A stretch of DNA of 64,000 nucleotides from UBA5078 sp040384465 (GTDB lineage Bacteria; Pseudomonadota; Gammaproteobacteria; Pseudomonadales; Pseudohongiellaceae): positions 62,001 to 126,000 of the forward strand of contig JAZKJF010000002.1 of assembly GCA_040384465.1 (NCBI GenBank), given 5' to 3'. The notes below the pieces were generated by a model. It was given only the letters and a program-made list of their open reading frames with translations, did no database searches and was not told the DNA's origin. The position numbers were made by a program, and so were the translations under genes. Shown in pieces: positions 7,880 through 17,093 of this stretch (positions are counted from its first letter, which is position 1; each line of letters starts with the position of its first letter).

Positions 7880-8806
7880 TTAGAGCAGGTACACGAAGAA
7901 GAACAGGCCTACCCAGACCACGTCCACGAAGTGCCAGTACCAGGACGCCGCTTCGAAACCGAAATGGTCATCTGGCTTGAAGTGCCCTTTGATCGATCTC
8001 GCCAGCATCACTGCCAGCATGAAAGTACCCAAAGTTACGTGGAAACCGTGGAAGCCAGTCAGCAGGAAGAATGTGGAACCGTAGATACCGGAATCCAGCG
8101 TCAGCCCGTAGTGGCCGTAAGCCTCAACATATTCGACGACCTGCAAGACAAGGAACAGTATGCCCAGTGCAACTGTCACCGTCAGCCACTGAATCAGACC
8201 CTTGCGATTGCTTGCTTTCAGCGCTGTATGGGCAAAATGCACCGTCACGCTTGAGGTCAACAGAATCAGGGTGTTCCAGAACGGCAGATACTTGGCGAAG
8301 AAAGCCAGGCTCCATTCATGGACCGCCATTGATTCATGCGGAGGAGTAAAGACTGCAGTGTTCGGGTTTTCAATCACAGGCCAAATCGCTTGGAATTCCG
8401 GCCACAGAAACTCGCCAGTAGCCCCTTTGTCGCCTTCGCCGCCCAACCAGGGCACTGCAAAGTTACGCACATAAAACAACGCACCGAAGAACGCTGCGAA
8501 GAACATGACTTCAGAGAAAATGAACCAACCCATGCCCCACACGTAGGAACGTTTGAGCTGGTCGCTGTTCATCCCCGCATGGTTCTCACGAATGACCGTG
8601 CTGAACCACTGAAACAATATGAAAGAAAGCAACAGGAAGCCTGCCACTGCAATCAATGTAGAGAACGTCGCGCCTTCAGAGGCCCGAATATCATTGAGAA
8701 CACTGCCCAGTCCAAAGACGGTCAGGAACAATCCAATGGATGCGAAGAAGGGGAGCTTCGTCTGTTCCGGGACGTAGTAAGTTTCGTGAGAGCCTGCGCT
8801 GGCCAT
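7880..8806 (-). CDS. coxC: Cytochrome c oxidase subunit III
   Basis: 308 aa with seven membrane helices, last gene of the coxB-coxA-ctaG-coxC operon. Family signatures include YVWGMGWFIFSEVMFFAAFFGAL, GFHGFHVTLGT and the C-terminal WHFVDVVWVGLFFFVYLL. Subunit III binds subunit I, carries lipids and helps sustain proton uptake by the D-pathway. An insertion with LAFFAKYLPFWNTLILL precedes helix III, giving a longer protein than E. coli CyoC and typical of pseudomonad aa3 oxidases. It is followed by a hairpin at 7833-7864. Confidence 0.95.
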   Translation of the reverse strand: MASAGSHETYYVPEQTKLPFFASIGLFLTVFGLGSVLNDIRASEGATFSTLIAVAGFLLLSFILFQWFSTVIRENHAGMNSDQLKRSYVWGMGWFIFSEVMFFAAFFGALFYVRNFAVPWLGGEGDKGATGEFLWPEFQAIWPVIENPNTAVFTPPHESMAVHEWSLAFFAKYLPFWNTLILLTSSVTVHFAHTALKASNRKGLIQWLTVTVALGILFLVLQVVEYVEAYGHYGLTLDSGIYGSTFFLLTGFHGFHVTLGTFMLAVMLARSIKGHFKPDDHFGFEAASWYWHFVDVVWVGLFFFVYLL

Positions 8807-8841
8807 CTTTCAATCTCCAAGGTTGATCAAATCGGTTACTG

Positions 8842-9423
8842 CTATCTTGCCGTAATTTCCTGAACAGACTCCGGAGCGGACTCTGGATAGTCTGTAATGT
8901 CGAACAGGGAATAGGACAAAGTCAGTTTGGTTATCTTTTCCGGGATGTTCTCGTCGACAAAAAACCGAATGGCCATATCGACTTCTTCACCGGGTTTCAA
9001 TGTCTGCTCTGCAAAGCAGAAGCATTCTAGCTTTTTCAAATACTGCGCGGCCTCATTCGGGGCCACGCTCGGGATTGCCTGGCCAATCATGACGAGGTCT
9101 GTCGGGTTTTTTGCCCGATAACTCACGACCTTGACTTCACCAGGATGCACCTTGACCTGCGCATCATTCGGGTGGAACTCCCAGACCATTCCGGCACTGT
9201 TCTGCGCCATGAACTGAACGGTTATTTCACGATCACTCACAGGCGTGATGTCTGCCTCTGAGACTGTATACCGACCCGACGTTTTTCCATTCAAGCCAGT
9301 GATGTCGCAGATGACGTCATACATGGGGACCAGCGCAAAACCAAAACCGAACATGCCGACGGTGGCAAGCAAGAGCTTGCGCACCAGTCGTTTTGTTGAA
9401 GATGTCGGGCTTTGGTTCTGCAT
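8842..9423 (-). CDS. ctaG: CtaG/Cox11 copper chaperone for the CuB site
   Basis: 193 aa, single N-terminal membrane anchor (LLLATVGMFGFGFALVPMY) with a periplasmic immunoglobulin-like domain. The copper-binding CFCF motif is C134/C136 in LECFCFAEQTLKPGE. It inserts copper into the CuB centre of CoxA. I chose the ATG at 9423 because AGGA precedes it at proper spacing; an upstream TTG in frame (9441) has no ribosome site. It lies between coxA (22-bp gap) and coxC, the usual alphaproteobacterial and pseudomonad order. Confidence 0.93.
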   Translation of the reverse strand: MQNQSPTSSTKRLVRKLLLATVGMFGFGFALVPMYDVICDITGLNGKTSGRYTVSEADITPVSDREITVQFMAQNSAGMVWEFHPNDAQVKVHPGEVKVVSYRAKNPTDLVMIGQAIPSVAPNEAAQYLKKLECFCFAEQTLKPGEEVDMAIRFFVDENIPEKITKLTLSYSLFDITDYPESAPESVQEITAR

Positions 9424-9445
9424 GGCTCGTCCTGGTATCAACGTC

Positions 9446-11032
9446 TTATTGGTTGTGGATCAGTTTAGGATCGGGCGGTGTTGTAAAGGTGTGGTAAGGC
9501 GCCGGAGATTCCAGTGTCCACTCCAGACCTTGAGCACCTTCCCAAACCTGGGAAGTCGCTTTCTTTCCACCTTTGATGCACTTGATCACCACCACCAGCA
9601 GAATCAGCTGGGAAGCACCGAACATGAAGCCGCCGATACTGGAAATCCAGTTGAAGTCAGCAAACTGCAGCGCATAGTCCGGAACGCGACGTGGCATACC
9701 AGCAAGACCCAGGAAGTGTTGTGGGAAGAACAGCACGTTCACACCAACGAATGACATCCAGAAGTGCAGTTTGCCAAGACGTTCGTCGTACATGTGGCCC
9801 GTCCACTTCGGCAACCAGTAATAGGTCGCTGCCATGATGGAGAATATGGCGCCCGGAACCAGTACGTAGTGGAAGTGTGCCACGACGAAGTAAGTATCGT
9901 GATACTGGAAGTCCGCGGGGGTAATCGCAAGCATCAATCCTGTAAAACCACCCATCGTGAACAACACCACGAAAGCGATGGCAAACAGCATCGGTGTCTC
10001 GAACGTCATGGAGCCACGGAACATGGTGGCAACCCAGTTGAACACTTTCACGCCCGTCGGTACTGCAATCAGCATGGTGGCGTACATGAAGAACAGTTCG
10101 CCCGCGATCGGCATACCCACTGTGAACATGTGGTGCGCCCATACGATGAAGGACAGGAACGCGATTGACGCAGTGGCGTACACCATTGAGTCATAACCGA
10201 ACAGACGCTTTCTGGCGAAGGTCGGGATGATCGCTGAGACGATACCGAAGGCCGGCAGAATCATGATGTACACTTCAGGGTGACCGAAGAACCAGAACAC
10301 GTGCTGGAACAACACGGGGTCACCGCCACCTGCGGCGTTGAAGAAGCTCGTGCCGAAGTGGATATCGAACAGCATCATGGTCACGACGCCTGCCAGCACT
10401 GGCATTACAGCAATCAGCAGGTATGCCGTGATCAGCCAGGTCCATACGAACAGTGGCATCTTCATCAGCGTCATGCCTGGTGCGCGCATGTTCAGAATGG
10501 TGGCGATGATGTTGATCGAACCCATGATGGACGAGGCGCCCATGATGTGAACCGCGAAGATGAAGAACGTCACCGTCTCAGGAGCGTATGTCGTCGAGAG
10601 CGGCGCGTAGAAGGTCCATCCGAAGTTCGGAGCCCCTGCTTCCATGAAGAGAGTTGAAGTCATCAGGAGGAACGCAAATGGCAGAATCCAGAAGCTCCAG
10701 TTGTTCATCCGTGGCAGCGCCATGTCCGGCGCCCCGATCATCATCGGGATCAGCCAGTTGGCGAGCCCCACGAACGCGGGCATTACTGCACCGAACACCA
10801 TGACAAGACCGTGCATGGTCGTCATCTGGTTGAAGAAATTCGGCTCTACCAGCTGTAGACCGGGCTGGAAGAGTTCGGCCCTGATAACCATGGCGAAAGT
10901 ACCGCCAAGCAGGAACATCGCAAAGCTGAACCACAGGTAGAGGGACCCGATATCCTTATGGTTGGTTGTATACAACCAACGGGATAATCCCTTCGCTGGA
11001 CCGTGATGATGATCGTCGTGTGCTGCGCTCAT
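9446..11032 (-). CDS. coxA: Cytochrome c oxidase subunit I (A1-type heme-copper oxidase)
   Basis: 528 aa, twelve membrane helices; the catalytic subunit that reduces O2 to water and pumps protons. The low-spin heme ligand is H74 in TTMHGLVMVFG. The CuB motif WFFGHPEVYI gives the His, the A1-family Glu and the cross-linked Tyr. AHHMFTVG and HDTYFVVAHFHYVL supply the other CuB and heme ligands. The N terminus is His-rich (MSAAHDDHHHGPAKG), a common feature in pseudomonads. It sits 15 bp downstream of coxB in the same operon. Whether the active-site heme is A or O depends on ctaA, which is not seen here. Confidence 0.97.
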   Translation of the reverse strand: MSAAHDDHHHGPAKGLSRWLYTTNHKDIGSLYLWFSFAMFLLGGTFAMVIRAELFQPGLQLVEPNFFNQMTTMHGLVMVFGAVMPAFVGLANWLIPMMIGAPDMALPRMNNWSFWILPFAFLLMTSTLFMEAGAPNFGWTFYAPLSTTYAPETVTFFIFAVHIMGASSIMGSINIIATILNMRAPGMTLMKMPLFVWTWLITAYLLIAVMPVLAGVVTMMLFDIHFGTSFFNAAGGGDPVLFQHVFWFFGHPEVYIMILPAFGIVSAIIPTFARKRLFGYDSMVYATASIAFLSFIVWAHHMFTVGMPIAGELFFMYATMLIAVPTGVKVFNWVATMFRGSMTFETPMLFAIAFVVLFTMGGFTGLMLAITPADFQYHDTYFVVAHFHYVLVPGAIFSIMAATYYWLPKWTGHMYDERLGKLHFWMSFVGVNVLFFPQHFLGLAGMPRRVPDYALQFADFNWISSIGGFMFGASQLILLVVVIKCIKGGKKATSQVWEGAQGLEWTLESPAPYHTFTTPPDPKLIHNQ

Positions 11033-11047
11033 TTGTTCTACTGTCCT

Positions 11048-12196
11048 CTACTGTGCTGCTTGTAAAATGGTGTTCACATCGGCCGGCTGAACGAGGTCAC
11101 CCGTAGCGTTGCCGAAGGAATTCCTGATATAGGTGATGATTGCTGACAGTTCGACTGGGCTCAGCTGACGGCCGTATGCGGCCATGGCTGTTCCTGGCAC
11201 ACCGTTGATGAGCAAGCGGATATTCGCTTCGAGATCACCGTTCGCAACAGCGCTTCCTGCCAGTGCCGGGAATGCAGGTGGCAACCCCGTGCCGCCAGGC
11301 TGGTGACAGGCGATACAGGTGCGGTTGTAAATCTGCTCGCCTTGTTCAAGCGCATCACTCATCGTCACAACGTTGTTGGCTGCTTCACGAGTAGCAACAG
11401 CGGCCTGCTGCTGTTCAGCGTACCAGGCGTCGTACTCTTCCTGAGGCACTGCATGCACAACGATCGGCATGAAGCCATGGTCGATGCCGCACAGCTCTGT
11501 ACACTGGCCACGGTAGATGCCGGGCTCCTCTGCAATTGCCCACGCTTCATTGATGAAGCCCGGAACCGCGTCTTTCTTCACAGCAAAAGCCGGCACCCAC
11601 CACGCGTGGATAACGTCGTTTGAGGTAATGAGGAAACGCACTTTCTTGTTGACGGGGATTACCAGCGGCTTGTCCACTTCAAGAAGGTAATGCTCTTCTT
11701 TCGGCAGATTGTTGTTGATCTGGTCACGCGGGGTACTCAGGATGCTGTAGAAGGAGACTTCCTCTTCGCTCGCATCTTCGCGCAGGTAACGATATTCCCA
11801 GCGCCATTGATAGCCTGTCACCTGGATATCCAGATCCGATTCACTGGAATCGTAAGCTTCGGTCAGAACACGGGTTGCGGGGATAGCCATCAGAATCAGT
11901 ATGATGAACGGGACGACGGTCCACAGAATTTCAACCTTGGTGCTCTCATGGAAAGTGGCGGCAACCGCTCCCTTTGATTTGCGGTGGTTGATGATGGACC
12001 AGAGCATGACCCCGAATACAACTACTCCGATGGCAACACACCACCAAAGGATCTGCATATGAAGATCATAGGTATCTCTACTGATTTGGGTTACGCCTCG
12101 GGTCATGTTAAGTTCCCAGGCTGCCTGAAGGTTAGTGCTAAGCGTCATCAACGCAGCAACCACCAGGCCTAACCACAGCTTTGCTTTAGGCAACAT
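11048..12196 (-). CDS. coxB: Cytochrome c oxidase subunit II with fused C-terminal cytochrome c domain
   Basis: 382 aa from the ATG at 12196, chosen because GGAGA lies upstream at good spacing. A signal-like N terminus (to about residue 25) is followed by two membrane helices (near 47-70 and 89-110). The cupredoxin domain has the CuA ligands H197, C232, E234, C236, H240 and M243 (CTELCGIDHGFM). A linker rich in Gln/Ala leads to a cytochrome c domain with heme motif CIACH (294-298) and axial Met338. This caa3-like extension should allow direct electron entry or a tethered cytochrome. First gene of the cox operon; the leader upstream is long. Confidence 0.95.
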   Translation of the reverse strand: MLPKAKLWLGLVVAALMTLSTNLQAAWELNMTRGVTQISRDTYDLHMQILWWCVAIGVVVFGVMLWSIINHRKSKGAVAATFHESTKVEILWTVVPFIILILMAIPATRVLTEAYDSSESDLDIQVTGYQWRWEYRYLREDASEEEVSFYSILSTPRDQINNNLPKEEHYLLEVDKPLVIPVNKKVRFLITSNDVIHAWWVPAFAVKKDAVPGFINEAWAIAEEPGIYRGQCTELCGIDHGFMPIVVHAVPQEEYDAWYAEQQQAAVATREAANNVVTMSDALEQGEQIYNRTCIACHQPGGTGLPPAFPALAGSAVANGDLEANIRLLINGVPGTAMAAYGRQLSPVELSAIITYIRNSFGNATGDLVQPADVNTILQAAQ

Positions 12197-12478
12197 TCGC
12201 CGTGTCTCCATTAAATTTAGAATAAGGCTGAGTTTAAATTTAGTAGTTATTTTACGCCGACCCAATTGTTGAGCGTCGGCAGCTAAGATTACAGTCACGA
12301 TCTGATTTAAGCCTGAAGCTGGTTTCGTGAACCAACTCCATTATCCAATCTGAGTGAATTGAAAGGCAGGATATCCAACCGAATCACCGCATACAGCGAA
12401 CAGGAATTTTCCTGGAAACCCCAGGTAAAAAATAAAATGTCCTGCCCAGTACCACGCGGGTGCAATAAAAGCCGGGGC

Positions 12479-12487
12479 ATTATAGCA
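12479..12487 (-). promoter_or_regulatory. Extended -10 promoter for coxB operon
   Basis: On the minus strand this reads TGCTATAAT, a perfect TATAAT preceded by the extended-10 TG. No good -35 lies 16-18 bp upstream (GCATTT, GGCATT and TGGCAT are the candidates). That is expected for an activator-dependent promoter. The predicted transcription start is near 12472. Confidence 0.5.
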
Positions 12488-12527
12488 ATGCTTGAAATTA
12501 AAATGCCATCCTCAAATTGGTGCGAAG

Positions 12528-12541
12528 TTGACGTAAATCAA
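12528..12541. promoter_or_regulatory. FNR/Anr-like box upstream of coxB
   Basis: TTGACGTAAATCAA matches the FNR/Anr consensus TTGAT-N4-ATCAA with one mismatch. Its centre (12534.5) lies about 62 bp upstream of the start predicted from the extended -10, a classic class I activator position. The site could tie oxidase expression to oxygen supply. Confidence 0.4.
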
Positions 12542-12580
12542 GGCATTCAAGGGGCATACCCATGGTTTTTGGGGCTGTTT

Positions 12581-14632
12581 CTACGCCAAAAGACCGTCCT
12601 GTCGGAGCAATGACTCTATCCTGGGCTCCCGGCCCATGAATGCGGTAAATAACTCCAAGGGGTCAGCTCCCCCACCTTTGGAAAGAATTTGCTCCAGAAA
12701 ACGCGACCCGATATCCGCGTTGAAGACTCCATGTGCAGCAAACTGCGAAAACACATCCGCAGACAATACTTCAGCCCATTTGTAGCTGTAATACCCCGCT
12801 GCATACCCACCCGCAAAGATATGAGAAAAGCTGTTTTGAAAGCGATTGAATGCGGGCGCCGCGTAAACAGAGGTGAGGGCTCGCACCTTCTTCATCACTT
12901 GTAAAACGTGATCATCGGCCATGGGGCCGGATAGCTGGTGAAGCTCAAAGTCAAACAGGGCAAATTCCAATTGCCGAACCGTTTTCATGCCAGCCTGGAA
13001 ATTCTTGGCCGCCAGCAGTTTGTTGAGCAGGTTTGACGGTAACGTCTCGCCCGTCTTGTAATGGCTCGAAATCAAGGCGATAGCACGTGGCTCCCAACAC
13101 CAGTTTTCCATGAGCTGGCTGGGCAGCTCGACCGCATCCCAGGCAACCCCGTTGATACCGGAAGAGCGCAGGTGCGTCTCGCTGGTCAGCATGTGATGAA
13201 GGCCATGACCGAACTCATGGAACAGGGTGTTCACTTCGTTATGCGTCAACAGTGACGGTTCACTGCCAGCACCCTGGGCAAAGTTGCAGACCAGATAGGC
13301 GACCGGAATCTGCAGGGAGCCATCGGCCAGTTGGCGCCTTGACCGACATTCGGCCATCCAGGCGCCTGACTTCTTGCCTTCGCGTGTAAACAAGTCCAGA
13401 TAGAAGCGGGCAATGACATCGCCGTCTTTACGAATGTCGAAAGCCTCTACATCCTCTGCCCAAAGCTCCATGCTGGCGTTCTTGACGACGCTGACGCCGT
13501 ACAGAAGCGTGGCAATCTCGAACAAACCTGTCTTGACCTGGTCAACGGGGAAGTACTGACGCAACTCTTCCTGCGAAATATCGAAGTTCTGCTTGCGAAG
13601 CTTTTCACTGAAATAGGGGATATCCCACGCCTCCAGTGAGAGCTGACCATGTCCAGACCGTGCAAACTGCTGAAGCTCATCGTATTCACGCCGTGCCGCA
13701 GGCACGGCAAGGTCCGCCAGTTCGTGCAGGAACTCATTGACCCGGCCCACGGATCTGGCCATCTTTCTGGCGACCGAGACTTCGGCATAACTCTCATAAC
13801 CGAGCAGCCGAGCCAGCTCGGCTCTGCAACTGAGTATCTCGTCGATGACGCTCTTGTTGTCCCAATCCGCGCTCGCAGCACTCTGGTCGGAAGCACGAGT
13901 CACATAGGCTTCGTAGACCTCCCGGCGCAGCTCCCGGTTGTCGGCGTTGGTCATCACACTGATATAGCAAGGCGCATCGAGTGTCAGAACGTAGCCCTCA
14001 AGACCGCGACGACCCGCAAGCTCTGCCGCTCCGTTGAGCGCCGTCTCGGGCATGCCGCTGAGCACAGCGACATCGGTGATCTGTTTGCTCCAGGCCATGG
14101 TGGCATCCAGCACATTGTTGCTGAAGCGGTTGGAAAGATTGCTAAGGCGGGTTTCGAGGGCTGCGAACTCCTTCTTCCGCTCGTCGTCGAGATCCACACC
14201 TGCCAGACGGAACTCAAGGAGATAGTCCCGCAGAATCTTGCGTTGTGAGGGATTCAGGTGCAACGCATCGGCCCTCCCAGCGAGTTTTTGTACCGCTTCA
14301 AACAGCGCACGATTCTGCCCCAGTGCTGTGTAGTATTCGGTAATCATCGGCTGACAGGTATTGTAGGCTTCACGAATTTCCGGCGTATTACGCACGGCAT
14401 TCATATGACTCACCGTCGACCAGACTTTGCTGAGCCGATCCTCCATGTCATCAAGGGGGGACATCAGGCTTTGCCAGTCAGGGGTATTTCTATTGAGAGG
14501 AGTGTCAATGATCGCACTCAACAACTGCTTGTTCTCTGCAAGAACGGTGCTGACCGCAGGCTCGATATGCTCGGCGCCAACAGCAGAAAAGTGCGGCAAT
14601 TCGTTAAAGTTCAGCAAAGGATTGTCGGTCAT
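12581..14632 (-). CDS. prlC: Oligopeptidase A (M3 metallopeptidase)
   Basis: 683 aa cytosolic zinc endopeptidase of the thimet oligopeptidase family, which degrades signal peptides and short peptides. The zinc motif is HEFGH in NTLFHEFGHGLHHML, and the second-sphere Glu is in the helix that follows (WDAVELPSQLMENW). The length matches E. coli PrlC/OpdA (680). The C-terminal block FQNSFSHIFAGGYAAGYYSYKWAEVLSAD is family typical. It is divergent from the carbonic-anhydrase-like gene, the same pairing as in Pseudomonas. Confidence 0.96.
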   Translation of the reverse strand: MTDNPLLNFNELPHFSAVGAEHIEPAVSTVLAENKQLLSAIIDTPLNRNTPDWQSLMSPLDDMEDRLSKVWSTVSHMNAVRNTPEIREAYNTCQPMITEYYTALGQNRALFEAVQKLAGRADALHLNPSQRKILRDYLLEFRLAGVDLDDERKKEFAALETRLSNLSNRFSNNVLDATMAWSKQITDVAVLSGMPETALNGAAELAGRRGLEGYVLTLDAPCYISVMTNADNRELRREVYEAYVTRASDQSAASADWDNKSVIDEILSCRAELARLLGYESYAEVSVARKMARSVGRVNEFLHELADLAVPAARREYDELQQFARSGHGQLSLEAWDIPYFSEKLRKQNFDISQEELRQYFPVDQVKTGLFEIATLLYGVSVVKNASMELWAEDVEAFDIRKDGDVIARFYLDLFTREGKKSGAWMAECRSRRQLADGSLQIPVAYLVCNFAQGAGSEPSLLTHNEVNTLFHEFGHGLHHMLTSETHLRSSGINGVAWDAVELPSQLMENWCWEPRAIALISSHYKTGETLPSNLLNKLLAAKNFQAGMKTVRQLEFALFDFELHQLSGPMADDHVLQVMKKVRALTSVYAAPAFNRFQNSFSHIFAGGYAAGYYSYKWAEVLSADVFSQFAAHGVFNADIGSRFLEQILSKGGGADPLELFTAFMGREPRIESLLRQDGLLA

Positions 14633-14739
14633 GAGGCCCTCTTCCAGGAAGTGCGATCTGTAGTTGTTATGGGCTGTATACTACTGCAAGCAGGAGTGGA
14701 ATTCCCAAATCCAATAATAGAAAACTACCGAGAATCATC

Positions 14740-15279
14740 ATGGCTATACGTGACTTTGAACATCACACACCGGTAATAGACAGTTCCGTTTTTATCGACC
14801 CGAGCGCTGTGGTGATAGGAGACGTGATCATCGGTCATGACAGTTCTGTCTGGCCAACGGCAGTCCTTCGCGCAGACATCCACAAAATCAGGATCGGCAG
14901 TCGCTGCAGTATTCAGGACGGCACCGTTATCCATGTCACTCATGACGGGCCTTTCAACCCAGGTGGCTTCCCGACACTGATCGGCGACGAAGTCACCGTT
15001 GGCCACAAGGTCATGTTGCACGGCTGCGTCATCGGGGACCGCGTGTTGATCGGCATGGGCGCCATTCTGATGGACGGCGTGACAGTTGAATCTGAAGTGG
15101 TGATCGGCGGTGGGAGCCTGGTGCCTCCGGGCAAGACGCTGGTCAGCGGATATCTGTACGTCGGCTCTCCAGTGAAGCAGGTCAGAAAACTGACCGAAAA
15201 AGAGTTGGAGTACTTCAGCTATACCGCAGGGAAATACGTGGAGCTGAAGAATCGCCACCGGAACGCGGCCGAAATATAA
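14740..15279 (+). CDS. Gamma-carbonic anhydrase-like hexapeptide protein (YrdA family)
   Basis: 179 aa left-handed beta-helix protein with repeated I-G/hexapeptide motifs (VVIGDVIIGHDSSVWPTAVLR). Three zinc-binding His are recognisable: one in HVTHDG and two in GHKVMLHGC. YrdA-type proteins usually lack measurable carbonic anhydrase activity, so the enzyme role is uncertain. A trimer is expected. The gene is divergent from prlC, and its stop codon directly abuts the stop codon of the convergent aroE (15279/15280). Confidence 0.9.
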   Translation: MAIRDFEHHTPVIDSSVFIDPSAVVIGDVIIGHDSSVWPTAVLRADIHKIRIGSRCSIQDGTVIHVTHDGPFNPGGFPTLIGDEVTVGHKVMLHGCVIGDRVLIGMGAILMDGVTVESEVVIGGGSLVPPGKTLVSGYLYVGSPVKQVRKLTEKELEYFSYTAGKYVELKNRHRNAAEI

Positions 15280-16122
15280 CTAGATCGGCCCTGCCAATTC
15301 AGCGCGCAGGGCTGCGATGATACTGCCTGTTTCAGGTCGCACGCCGCGCCAAAGATAGAAAGCCTCTGCCGCCTGCTCGACCAGCATGCCAATGCCATTC
15401 AGCGCCTTGATCGCACCGCTCTCCTGCGCCCATGCCTGGAAACGGGTATCGCCACGCCCATAGATCATGTCGTAGCACCAGGTGTTCGAATGAACAATCG
15501 TGCCCGGCAATGGGGGCAGCTCCCCCTCAAGACCCGCTGACGTGCCATTGATAATCAGATCGAAGCTGCTGCCCGACAGCTGCTCAAACCCCAGGGCTCG
15601 CAGTCTCCCTTGAGCGGCGAACAGGTCCACCAGCGTCTGCGCTCGGGACACCGTTCTATTCACAATGCTCACTCGTGCCGGAGACTCTGCCAACAACCCC
15701 GGCAACACGCCTCGCACTGCGCCACCGGCCCCGACGATCAACACGTCTTTGCCGACAATGCTCCCGCCGTGATTGGAGAGGATATCTCTCAGCATGCCCG
15801 TGCCATCCGTGTTGTCGCCAACAAGCTTTCCTTCAGTGTTTCGATACAGGGTGTTGACGGCTCCGGCCATTTGCGCCGCCACACTGCGAACTTCTGCCAG
15901 CGCCCACGCCTTTTCCTTGAAGGGAACCGTGACGTTCAGCCCTTTACCGCCAAGGGCAAAGAAACTCTGCACTCGGGCATCGAAAGCATCCAGAGGGATT
16001 TCTTCAGCGGTATAGACCAGTTGCTGCCCGGTCTGCTGGGCAAACCGGGCATGAATCCAGGGAGATCTGCTGTGCTTTATCGGGTGACCAAATACCGCGT
16101 AACGATCCACATTCACCTCCAA
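15280..16122 (-). CDS. aroE: Shikimate 5-dehydrogenase
   Basis: 280 aa NADPH-dependent enzyme converting 3-dehydroshikimate to shikimate in aromatic amino-acid synthesis. The substrate motif is FGHPIKHSRSPWIH at residues 10-23, the catalytic Lys is in NVTVPFKEKAW, and the dinucleotide site is GAGGAVRGVLPGLL. It is 11 bp downstream of hemF and read with it, as in Pseudomonas (hemF-aroE). It ends flush against the convergent YrdA gene. Confidence 0.95.
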   Translation of the reverse strand: MEVNVDRYAVFGHPIKHSRSPWIHARFAQQTGQQLVYTAEEIPLDAFDARVQSFFALGGKGLNVTVPFKEKAWALAEVRSVAAQMAGAVNTLYRNTEGKLVGDNTDGTGMLRDILSNHGGSIVGKDVLIVGAGGAVRGVLPGLLAESPARVSIVNRTVSRAQTLVDLFAAQGRLRALGFEQLSGSSFDLIINGTSAGLEGELPPLPGTIVHSNTWCYDMIYGRGDTRFQAWAQESGAIKALNGIGMLVEQAAEAFYLWRGVRPETGSIIAALRAELAGPI

Positions 16123-16133
16123 CTCGACCGGCT

Positions 16134-17060
16134 TCAGACCCAGTCACGCGCACGCAGGAAATCGGTATAGAGACGCGCCTCTTCACTGCCGGGCTCCGGG
16201 TGCCAGTTGTAGTCCCAACGCACGACCGGGGGCAGAGACATCAATATCGATTCGATTCTGCCAACCCCTGACTGCAGGCCGAACAAAGTCCCTCGGTCAT
16301 ACACGAGGTTGAATTCCACATAGCGTCCACGCCGATAACATTGAAACTGTTTGTGTTGCTCCGTGTAGGGCGTGTCTTTCCTGCGCGCCACTATCGGACA
16401 ATAGGCTTCCAGATAGCTGTCTCCCAGCACCTTGACCATCGCGAAGCTGTCCGCAAAGCCAGCCTCGTTGAAATCGTCGAAAAAGAGACCGCCAATGCCT
16501 CTCGGCTCCTGGCGATGCTTGAGATAAAAATACTCGTCACACTCCTTCTTGAAACGCGCGTACAACTGCGGACCGGCTTTGTCGCAAGCGGCTTTGGCGG
16601 TGCGGTGCCAATGCTGGCAATCCTCTTCAAAACCATAGTACGGCGTCAGGTCATAACCACCACCAAACCACCAGACTGGCTCATGCCCTGGCTTCTCAGC
16701 AATGAAGAAACGAAAGTTGGCGTGGGAGGTGGGTGCAAACGGATTGTTGGGGTGGATGACCAGAGAGACGCCCATCGCCTGAAAGGAGCCGCCAGCCAGA
16801 TCCGGACGAGTAGCGGTTGCCGAAGGCGGGAGCTTATCGCCGAAGACGTGCGAGAAGTTGACTCCACCTTTCTCAATCACCGCGCCATTGCTGATTACCC
16901 GGCTGCGGCCGCTGCCGCCAGAGTCTCGTTGCCAGGCATCAGTGATGAAGGTTGCTCCCCCATCGACAGCCTCCAGCGTGCTGCAGATTCTATCCTGCAG
17001 CTCCATCAGGTAACTCCTGACCTGGCTGACATCGTCCGGACCAATCTTGCTTGTTGCCAA
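16134..17060 (-). CDS. hemF: Oxygen-dependent coproporphyrinogen III oxidase
   Basis: 308 aa cytoplasmic enzyme that uses O2 to decarboxylate coproporphyrinogen III to protoporphyrinogen IX in heme synthesis. Signature blocks are seen: FSHVFGDKLPPSAT, HPNNPFAPTSHANFRFF, WWFGGGYDLTPYYGFEEDCQHWH and RGRYVEFNLVYDRGTLFGLQSG. Length and N terminus fit the family. It is part of a leftward group dprA, purE, tsaC, hemF, aroE. No Anr box is visible in the 33-bp gap before it, unlike the Anr-linked control reported in P. aeruginosa. Confidence 0.97.
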   Translation of the reverse strand: MATSKIGPDDVSQVRSYLMELQDRICSTLEAVDGGATFITDAWQRDSGGSGRSRVISNGAVIEKGGVNFSHVFGDKLPPSATATRPDLAGGSFQAMGVSLVIHPNNPFAPTSHANFRFFIAEKPGHEPVWWFGGGYDLTPYYGFEEDCQHWHRTAKAACDKAGPQLYARFKKECDEYFYLKHRQEPRGIGGLFFDDFNEAGFADSFAMVKVLGDSYLEAYCPIVARRKDTPYTEQHKQFQCYRRGRYVEFNLVYDRGTLFGLQSGVGRIESILMSLPPVVRWDYNWHPEPGSEEARLYTDFLRARDWV

Positions 17061-17093
17061 GTGAATTCCCCCAAAATGCTTTTGTTTGAACGA

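Larger units (their letters stand above)
12197..12580. other. Long cox leader and promoter region
   Basis: 384 bp between opdA and coxB with no credible gene. It holds an extended -10 promoter (12479-12487), an FNR/Anr-like box (12528-12541), and a predicted untranslated leader of about 270 nt. The leader includes a small hairpin near 12251-12278 (GCCGAC with GTCGGC). A short open frame on the other strand (12359-12613) has no family features. Confidence 0.55.

Noticed and set aside
12359..12613. 84-codon rightward frame in the cox leader region
   Set aside because: No recognisable domain, mixed composition, and it runs into opdA; more likely non-coding leader and promoter DNA.
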